Shown here: piece after piece, positions 58,510 through 64,000 of the stretch
How the letters are laid out: every line of letters begins with the position of its first letter
How positions within the stretch are numbered: the first letter of the stretch is position 1
DNA from: Nocardia cyriacigeorgica NBRC 100375
GTDB lineage: Bacteria > Actinomycetota > Actinomycetes > Mycobacteriales > Mycobacteriaceae
DNA: 64,000 bases
Reading direction: 5' to 3'
Assembly (NCBI RefSeq): GCF_000308555.1
Contig: NZ_BAFY01000075.1
Span: 1 to 64,000, forward strand
Notes under the pieces: model-generated
The model's input: only the letters and a program-made list of their open reading frames with translations
What the model was told of the DNA's origin: nothing
The model's database searches: none
Made by a program: the position numbers and the translations under genes

Positions 58510-59789
58510 TCGGTGGCCGGCGGCTGGCCTTCGGGGATCGGTCCGGTGATGCCGGGTTGTCCGCCCGGGTCGGGGAGGGGGACCGGCGGGGTCTCCGGGG
58601 TCGGGATCGGGGGCGGGGGCGGTGCTTGCGGCAGCGGCGGAGGTTCGACTGGCGGTTGAGCCGGTGGCGGCGACGCGGGAGCCGGCGGTGCTGCCGGCGG
58701 CGGGGGTACGGGAGCCGGCGGCTCGGCCGGGATGGGTCCCGGTGGGGACGGTTCGGCAGGCGGTGGTGTCGGTGCAGGAGGTCCTGCCGGTGGGGGAACG
58801 GGAACGGGTGGCTCGGCCGGTGGTTGCACCGGTGTGGTCTCGGTGGCGGGCGGAGCAGGCACCGGCGGCTCGGGTGAGGCCGGCGGCACGGGGACGTCCG
58901 CTGACGGTGGCGCAGGCGTGGGCGCCTGTGCGGGAGGCGGAACCGGCACGGGTGGTTCGGCAGGGGGCGGCACGGGCAGCGGGGGAGCCTGCTGAGTGGG
59001 GGGCGACGGCGGTGTGCGGTCCTGCGGATGCTCGGTGGGCGGCGGGTTGTCTTCGGAGCGGGGCTGCGGAGGCGCCTCGCCGCGCTGTTGCGGTGCGGGA
59101 GTCCCGGTGTCCGGCGGTATGGCCGGGACCGGTGGTGCGATTACCGGATCGTCCTGGGCACGTGGGGGATTCGACCCGTTCGGTGGGGCAGGCTGCTGGT
59201 CGTCACGCCACTGACTCTGCGGGGGAGGTGCCAGTGGCGCCGGGCTTCCGGGGGCTGCGGGCGGGTCGGGCAGTGCCGGGACGCCGGTCCCGGCCAGCGT
59301 GTAGGCCGGTTTGTAGATCATGTTCATCGCCAGCACGGCTTCCTGCCGCAAGGCCTCTTGCGCCATCTGCGCATCGATGACGTTCGCGGCCTCGAGCAGC
59401 CGGGCGATGGCGCCGATGGGTCCCGATCCGCCGGGCGGCACGACAGCGAGTTTCACCGCTTCGGCCGCGGCGGCGACCGCACCGATCCGGGCGCCGACCT
59501 GGCCGAGGACCGCGGCCAGTTCGTCGACCGAGGCGGCGAAGCTGCGGGCGCTGGCGTGGGCGGCGTCGGCAGCGGCGCCTTCCCAGTCCATCGAGCCCAT
59601 CACCCGGTCGACGCTGTCGCGGGTGAGGGGGAACGAGGTGGACAGGCCCGCGGCGGCTTCCAGCCAGGCGGCGGAGGTCGCCACGATCGCGGCGGCGTCG
59701 ATCTCCTGGGTTTTCGCGTAGATCTCTTCGTGCCGCATGGACTCGAAGTGCTCCATCGCGCTGATGTAGTCGGGGTCGGTGCCGCTCAT
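58476..59789 (-). CDS. PPE-like type VII secretion substrate with long Pro-rich C-terminus
   Basis: A 437-aa protein. Residues 1-170 are helical with a WxG motif (Trp69-Glu-Gly71 in MGSMDWEGAAADAAHA) and the hairpin layout of PPE/WXG100-like ESX substrates. Residues ~175-437 are a low-complexity proline tail with repeated PPAEPPVPVPPPA-type units, of the kind that could span or bind the cell wall. It is the last gene of a three-gene operon (EspG, PE-like, PPE-like); its ATG overlaps the PE-like stop (ATGA). Expected to be secreted as a heterodimer with the PE-like partner and to need EspG in the cytoplasm. Family membership is by fold pattern and context. Confidence 0.72.
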   Translation of the reverse strand: MSGTDPDYISAMEHFESMRHEEIYAKTQEIDAAAIVATSAAWLEAAAGLSTSFPLTRDSVDRVMGSMDWEGAAADAAHASARSFAASVDELAAVLGQVGARIGAVAAAAEAVKLAVVPPGGSGPIGAIARLLEAANVIDAQMAQEALRQEAVLAMNMIYKPAYTLAGTGVPALPDPPAAPGSPAPLAPPPQSQWRDDQQPAPPNGSNPPRAQDDPVIAPPVPAIPPDTGTPAPQQRGEAPPQPRSEDNPPPTEHPQDRTPPSPPTQQAPPLPVPPPAEPPVPVPPPAQAPTPAPPSADVPVPPASPEPPVPAPPATETTPVQPPAEPPVPVPPPAGPPAPTPPPAEPSPPGPIPAEPPAPVPPPPAAPPAPASPPPAQPPVEPPPLPQAPPPPPIPTPETPPVPLPDPGGQPGITGPIPEGQPPATDQPGVIPPQGS

Positions 59790-60160
59790 CGGGGCAGCCT
59801 CGAGGCGACGGCCCGCACCGCGGCGGCGTTGGCGGCGTCGGCTTCCTCGTAGAGACCGCCGCTGATCAGGAACGCCTCTTTCATCCGGTAGGCGGCCTCG
59901 ATGTAGTGGTCGAGCAGGGCGGCGGCATCGCGGGCCTTGTGCCCGAACCCGGCCTGCAACTGCTGGGCCGAGACGAATCCGCCGAAACCGTGCGGTTCGG
60001 CGACCGATTCCAGCCGTTGTTGCAGGTGCAGGAGGCGATCGACCTGGTGGTCGTAGAGTTCGGCGCAGCGCCGCGCCGCGGCCGGATCGAACTTGACTGT
60101 GCCCGCGTGTGCCGCTTGCCGAAATCGGGCGATTTCGGCTCGGCTGCTCTCGATCGTCAT
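59786..60160 (-). CDS. PE-like type VII secretion partner protein
   Basis: A 124-aa all-helical protein. The N-terminal helix contains FDPAAARRCAELYDHQVDRLL. Near the C-terminus Tyr104-Glu-Glu-Ala-Asp108 fits the general ESX secretion signal YxxxD/E, which PE proteins carry just after their helical hairpin; Tyr91...Glu95 is a second match. The position between EspG and the PPE-like gene, and the ATGA overlap with the latter, support the role of PE-like partner. No strict PE dipeptide at the N-terminus. Confidence 0.65.
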   Translation of the reverse strand: MTIESSRAEIARFRQAAHAGTVKFDPAAARRCAELYDHQVDRLLHLQQRLESVAEPHGFGGFVSAQQLQAGFGHKARDAAALLDHYIEAAYRMKEAFLISGGLYEEADAANAAAVRAVASRLPR

Positions 60161-60227
60161 CGCTGTCCCCTCCTCGGTCCGATTCAGCGTAGCCGCAATC
60201 GAGGCCGCCGGTCAGTGGGTGAACAGA

Positions 60228-60932
60228 TCAGGCGGGTACCCGCTTTTGCAGTTGCGCGGCCAGCTGTTCGCTGCTCGCGGGCACGATATGCACGGTGTCA
60301 CCGGCTTTGATGAGATAGCGGCCGTCGCCCTCGACGTCGATCCAGGTGTAGTGCACCGGCGCCGGCGGCGTCGGCCGGTCCAGGCGGGCCTCGATGCGGA
60401 TATGGCCTTCTGCGGTGTGCGGTCGCAGCAGTAGCCGCCGGATCGGCAGCGCCGCACGCTCGGTGGCGATGACCACCTCGTCGTCGCGAATCGCCTCGAT
60501 TGCGGCGGCACGAGCCGGTTCGCGTCCCGCGGGCGTTTTCGGCAGCAGCGCGGCGATGCGGGCGCCGAGTTTTGCGCTGTGGCCGATGGATATGCGGACC
60601 CGCCCACCGAAGTCCGGTGTGCGCCCGGGTTCCTGGACGGCGAGTACGCCGCGATCGAAGACGGCCCCGGCCAGCAACCGGATCTCGCTGCCGGCGGTGT
60701 GCCCGCCGCCGACGGCGACGATCCTGGTATGCGGGGCGGCGAGAATGCGCAGGCAGGCCGACAGATCCGGGTCGGCGCCCAGCGGCAGCCGGGAGGCGAG
60801 TTCGGCGCGCAGCGCGTCGGCCTCGCGTTCGGTACGCGGTGTTTCCAGGATGCGCAAGGGGTATGGATGACGGTCCTGGTCGGTTTCGCGCCAGATATGG
60901 GCGAACTCGTCCGGGGTGAACGTCCAACTCAC
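60228..60932 (-). CDS. espG: ESX secretion-associated chaperone EspG
   Basis: A 234-aa protein of the EspG family. It starts SWTFTPDEFAHIWRETDQDR, typical of EspG N-termini, then has LRILAAPHTRIVAVGG and VLAVQEPGRTPDFGGRVRISI, and a C-terminal strand region ending YTWIDVEGDGRYLIKAGDTVHI-like (in parts: YTWIDVEGDGRY, LIKAGDTVHIVPA). EspG binds the tip of PPE proteins and keeps PE-PPE pairs soluble until secretion. It is first in the operon, 67 bases before the PE-like gene. Confidence 0.82.
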   Translation of the reverse strand: MSWTFTPDEFAHIWRETDQDRHPYPLRILETPRTEREADALRAELASRLPLGADPDLSACLRILAAPHTRIVAVGGGHTAGSEIRLLAGAVFDRGVLAVQEPGRTPDFGGRVRISIGHSAKLGARIAALLPKTPAGREPARAAAIEAIRDDEVVIATERAALPIRRLLLRPHTAEGHIRIEARLDRPTPPAPVHYTWIDVEGDGRYLIKAGDTVHIVPASSEQLAAQLQKRVPA

Positions 60933-61185
60933 GACCCGATCACATCCTCACCGCACCCACCGACGCTGCCCGACAGCTTAGTGGTCGCCACGTCCGCGGT
61001 GGCCGCCGATGGGGTACCGCACGGCGTGGCACTGGCTGAGGACCCGAGGATTGTGAGCTAACACCATGGTCAATTCTCGGATATACAGACAATGCTCGGA
61101 TTTACTCGGTCGCGGGCCCACCGTGCGCGCGGTGGGCCCGAGAATATGAGCTGCCCGGTATCGACCGGGAGCGATGGGAGGAAGC

Positions 61186-63921
61186 GTGCAGCTGCTCGGA
61201 CCGTGGACCGACTCGGGGGCCATCTCGGCCTCGGCAGGCGGTAAGGCCCGCGGATTGCACATCCTGCACAACAGTGGCTTCGCGGTTCCGGAGTGGGCGG
61301 TGCTCGGCACCGATGTCTTCGACGCGTTCGCCACCGGTGCGGGCCTGGACGAGCAGATCGCGGAGTTCGCCGCGGCCGACACGCCCGAAGCGGCCGCGTC
61401 GGCCGGTGCGGCGTTGCGGTCGGCGATCGAGTCCGCCGATCTGCCCGCAGATGTCGCCGAGCTGATCGACGCCGGGTACCGCAGACTCGGTGGTGGCGCC
61501 GTCGCGGTGCGTTCCTCGGTCGCGGCCGAGGACGGCCCGGCGCATTCCTATGCCGGTCAGTTCGATTCGTTTCTCAATGTCGACGGCGAGGACGCGGTGC
61601 GGCGCCAGGTGCGTGCCTGCTGGGCCTCGGCGTTCTCGCAGCGTTCGATCGAGTACGCCTTCGCCCACGACCAGCCCAGAGTCGCCGCCGTCGCGGTGGT
61701 GTTGCAGCGATTGGTGGCTGCCAGGGTCAGCGGGGTGATGTTCACCGCCGATCCGGCGAGCGGTTCGCCCGACGAGTTGGTGATCAGTGCGGTGTACGGC
61801 CTGGGGGAGGGCCTGGTTTCCGGCGCGGTCGACGCCGATTCGGTGGTCGTGGACCGCTCGGGCAACGTGCTCGACACCGTCATCGGTGACAAGGACCGCG
61901 CCTTTCTGCCGAGCGATCCGGGTGGATCGACCGCCGGCGCGGTCGATGCCGAGCGCCGGGCACGCCTGGCGCTGTCCGAGGCCGAGATCGCCGCCCTCGC
62001 CGAGCTGGGCCGCAAACTGGAGGCGGAGCTGGGCGCACCGCAGGACATCGAATGGGCCATCGACGACGACGGCATCTGGTTCCTGCAAGCCCGTCCCATC
62101 ACCACCGCGCTCGCACCTGCGGCGGACCGGGCGGTGGCCGCGGCCGCGCTGATCCGTGGCGCCGGTGAGGCCGTGCCCGACGGCGAGACCCGGATCTGGG
62201 ACAACTCCAACATCATCGAGAGCTTCAGCGGCCTCACGTCGCCGCTGACCTACACCACCGCCGCCGATATCTACGGCCGCGTCTACCGCGGTTACGCCGA
62301 ATCGCTGAAGGTGCCCGCCGAGCAGTTGCGCCAGACCGACGAGTGGACGCCGGTGTTGCTCGGCTACTTCCACGGCCGGGTCTACTACAACCTGCTGCAC
62401 TGGTATCGGATGGTCGGTATCGCGCCCGGCTATCCGCTCAACCGCAAGGTGCTGGAGGCGGCGCTCGGGGTGGACGAACCGCTGCCCGACGAGGTCGCGA
62501 AAACCTTGCGGCCCTACACCTTCGGCTCGGCGGCCGAACGGATCCGGTCACGCACGGTCACCACCGTCACCTATGTGCGCAGACTGTTCGGCATCGACGC
62601 GATGGTCGAGCAGTTCCTCACCGAGTTCTACCGGGTCTACGACGAATACGAGGCGCTGGACTACACGACGCTCACCGGTGAACAGGCCTACGCCGCCTAC
62701 CGCAAGGTCGACGCCGACCTGGTGCGGCGCTGGGGTCCGCTGATGGTGCTCGACGCCATCCTGCTCACCTGCACCGGCGCGATGTTCCTGCTCACCAAGC
62801 TGTTCCTGCCCAAGGCGCCGGAGTGGTTCCTGTACGCGGTCGTCGGGCCGGGCGCGGATGTGGAGTCGGCGGAACCGGCGCGCGCGCTGACGGCGATGGC
62901 CGAGACGGTGCATGCCGATCCGGAACTGACCGCGCTCATCAATTCGACCGAACCGCAACAGGTCTACCGTCAGCTGCACAGCAACGAGACCTATGCGGCG
63001 TTCCGCGCCGAGGTCGACGCCTACATCGACCGCTACGGCTACCGCAGCCTCGACGAGCTGAAACTGGAGACCCCCGATCTGCGTGAGGATCCGGCGAGCC
63101 TGTTCGTCATGCTGCGCAGTGCGCTGGGCCGGGTGGGGCAGGCCGGGCAGCAGCCCGATCGGGCCGCCGAAGCCGACGCCTACCTCGACGCGCATCTGAC
63201 CGGCGTGCGCCGGCGAATCTATGAACGCCTGCGCGCCAAGGTATCCCGCTGCGCGGCACACCGCGAGCGGTTGCGTTTCTGCCGGACGCGGGCATTCGGC
63301 ATGGTGAAGCGGATGATCCGGGTGATGGGCCGCGACCTGGCCGCGCGCGGGATCATCGACGAGTTCTCCGACGTCTTCTACCTCACCGTGCAGGAGCTGC
63401 GCGGTAGCTATGAGGGTGCCGACACACGCACCTACCGCGATCTGGTAACGGCGCGAAAGGTGCAGCGCGCCAAGGACGCCGAGCTGGTGGCACCCGCCCG
63501 GTTCAGCACCGCCGGGTCAACGTTCGGCCGGGCGGAACTGGCTTCCCAGGGCTGGGTTCCCGTCACCGATACCCCTCCCGCGACCCCGGGTACCGTCCTG
63601 GCAGGCACGCCGTCATCATCCGGTGTGGTCGAGGGCGGCGCGGTTGTGGTAGACGAGCCCCGTGACGTCGCCGGAGGCATCCTGATCGCCTACCGCACCG
63701 ACCCCGGATGGGTGGCGGCGCTGCCGTCCGCGTCGGCGTTGGTGATCGAGCGGGGCAGCCCCCTCACCCACGTCGCGATCGTGGCACGCGAGCTCGGTGT
63801 GCCGACGGTTGTGCAGGTCAAGGACATCACCAAGCGGATACGGACGGGAATGCGGATACGGGTGGACGGAACCACGGGGACAGTGACGGTGCTGTCCGGG
63901 GCGGAGTCCGGCGATGAGTGA
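61186..63921 (+). CDS. PEP-synthase-like phosphotransferase (rifampicin phosphotransferase/PpsA-like family)
   Basis: A 911-aa protein with three parts. The N-terminal ATP-grasp PEP/pyruvate-binding domain (~10-320) has GGKARGLHILHNSGFAVPEW, VAVRSSVAAEDGPAHSYAGQ, GVMFTADPASGSPDELVIS and AYGLGEGLVSG-like segments. A large middle domain starts DNSNIIESFSGLTSPLTYT. The C-terminal swivelling domain carries the phosphorylated histidine in SPLTHVAIVARELGVPTVV (about 862). Relatives include PEP synthase and rifampicin phosphotransferase; many act in undefined pathways. GTG 61186 has GGAGG four bases upstream; ATG 61174 is an in-frame alternative. The next gene overlaps its end by eight bases. Confidence 0.8.
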   Translation: MQLLGPWTDSGAISASAGGKARGLHILHNSGFAVPEWAVLGTDVFDAFATGAGLDEQIAEFAAADTPEAAASAGAALRSAIESADLPADVAELIDAGYRRLGGGAVAVRSSVAAEDGPAHSYAGQFDSFLNVDGEDAVRRQVRACWASAFSQRSIEYAFAHDQPRVAAVAVVLQRLVAARVSGVMFTADPASGSPDELVISAVYGLGEGLVSGAVDADSVVVDRSGNVLDTVIGDKDRAFLPSDPGGSTAGAVDAERRARLALSEAEIAALAELGRKLEAELGAPQDIEWAIDDDGIWFLQARPITTALAPAADRAVAAAALIRGAGEAVPDGETRIWDNSNIIESFSGLTSPLTYTTAADIYGRVYRGYAESLKVPAEQLRQTDEWTPVLLGYFHGRVYYNLLHWYRMVGIAPGYPLNRKVLEAALGVDEPLPDEVAKTLRPYTFGSAAERIRSRTVTTVTYVRRLFGIDAMVEQFLTEFYRVYDEYEALDYTTLTGEQAYAAYRKVDADLVRRWGPLMVLDAILLTCTGAMFLLTKLFLPKAPEWFLYAVVGPGADVESAEPARALTAMAETVHADPELTALINSTEPQQVYRQLHSNETYAAFRAEVDAYIDRYGYRSLDELKLETPDLREDPASLFVMLRSALGRVGQAGQQPDRAAEADAYLDAHLTGVRRRIYERLRAKVSRCAAHRERLRFCRTRAFGMVKRMIRVMGRDLAARGIIDEFSDVFYLTVQELRGSYEGADTRTYRDLVTARKVQRAKDAELVAPARFSTAGSTFGRAELASQGWVPVTDTPPATPGTVLAGTPSSSGVVEGGAVVVDEPRDVAGGILIAYRTDPGWVAALPSASALVIERGSPLTHVAIVARELGVPTVVQVKDITKRIRTGMRIRVDGTTGTVTVLSGAESGDE

Positions 63922-64000
63922 GACCGATCATGTGGCGACGGTGCGTCAGTGGCTCGTCGAGCCGGACGCCGCCACCGGCATCCATTTCGCCGACGAGGCC
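63914..64000 (+). CDS. Start of a gene cut by the window end
   Basis: ATG 63914 overlaps the previous stop by eight bases and reads open to the end: SETDHVATVRQWLVEPDAAT then GIHFADEA. The overlap indicates coupling with the PEP-synthase-like gene. The start is compatible with an AMP-binding acyl ligase N-terminus, but 29 residues are too few to name it. Confidence 0.55.
   Translation, partial: MSETDHVATVRQWLVEPDAATGIHFADEA

Overview
The window is high-GC actinobacterial DNA with frequent GTG starts, ATGA/GTGA gene overlaps and type VII (ESX) secretion genes. Gene order matches the mycobacterial backbone in several blocks: gdh and tig-clpP1-clpP2-clpX; valS-folC-DUF4233-ndk-rne-rplU-rpmA-obg-proB; glpD-tetR-flavoprotein-dagK; and fdhF-fdhD. 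Together with a short PE-like/PPE-like/EspG operon whose PPE-like protein has a proline tail, this points to Nocardia or a close relative in the Nocardiaceae (inferred from remembered synteny and protein motifs, not from a database search). I saw no rRNA or tRNA gene, no insertion sequence and no intact prophage.

Layout. 0-4 kb: the 3' end of an ESX locus (eccE), then an XRE-type regulator and two membrane-anchored proteins. 4-15 kb: the giant NAD-glutamate dehydrogenase, an SPFH/zinc-ribbon protein, an amino-acid permease and a PknG-type kinase. In mycobacteria PknG controls this same dehydrogenase through GarA, so the block reads as an amino-acid-use neighbourhood. 15-21 kb: regulators (WhiB, MerR, LuxR-ATPase) and three secreted or small-enzyme genes. 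21.0-21.6 kb: a decayed segment with a gene fragment and a two-repeat relic of a type I-E CRISPR array. 21.6-31 kb: a serine hydrolase, phosphoketolase, an FKBP lipoprotein, and the trigger factor/ClpP1P2/ClpX proteostasis block. 31-38 kb: a ketosteroid isomerase under a perfect KstR box, mIHF, the FdhF/FdhD pair, an FHA protein and GNAT enzymes. 38-44 kb: a glycerol-phosphate/ether-lipid-like cluster sharing one TetR operator. 44-58 kb: translation, RNA and nucleotide housekeeping genes, interrupted by a 75-bp minisatellite. 58-61 kb: a VapB-like fragment and the PPE-like/PE-like/EspG operon. 61-64 kb: a PEP-synthase-like phosphotransferase overlapping a gene cut by the window end.

Most notable non-coding signals: (1) a 30-bp element, two 11-bp arms around an 8-bp spacer, found at five promoters between 4 and 21 kb and overlapping a possible -10 box each time; (2) the CRISPR relic with an exact 61-bp period; (3) a strong intrinsic terminator inside the valS leader; (4) the 75-bp tandem repeat after folC; (5) the KstR and TetR operators.
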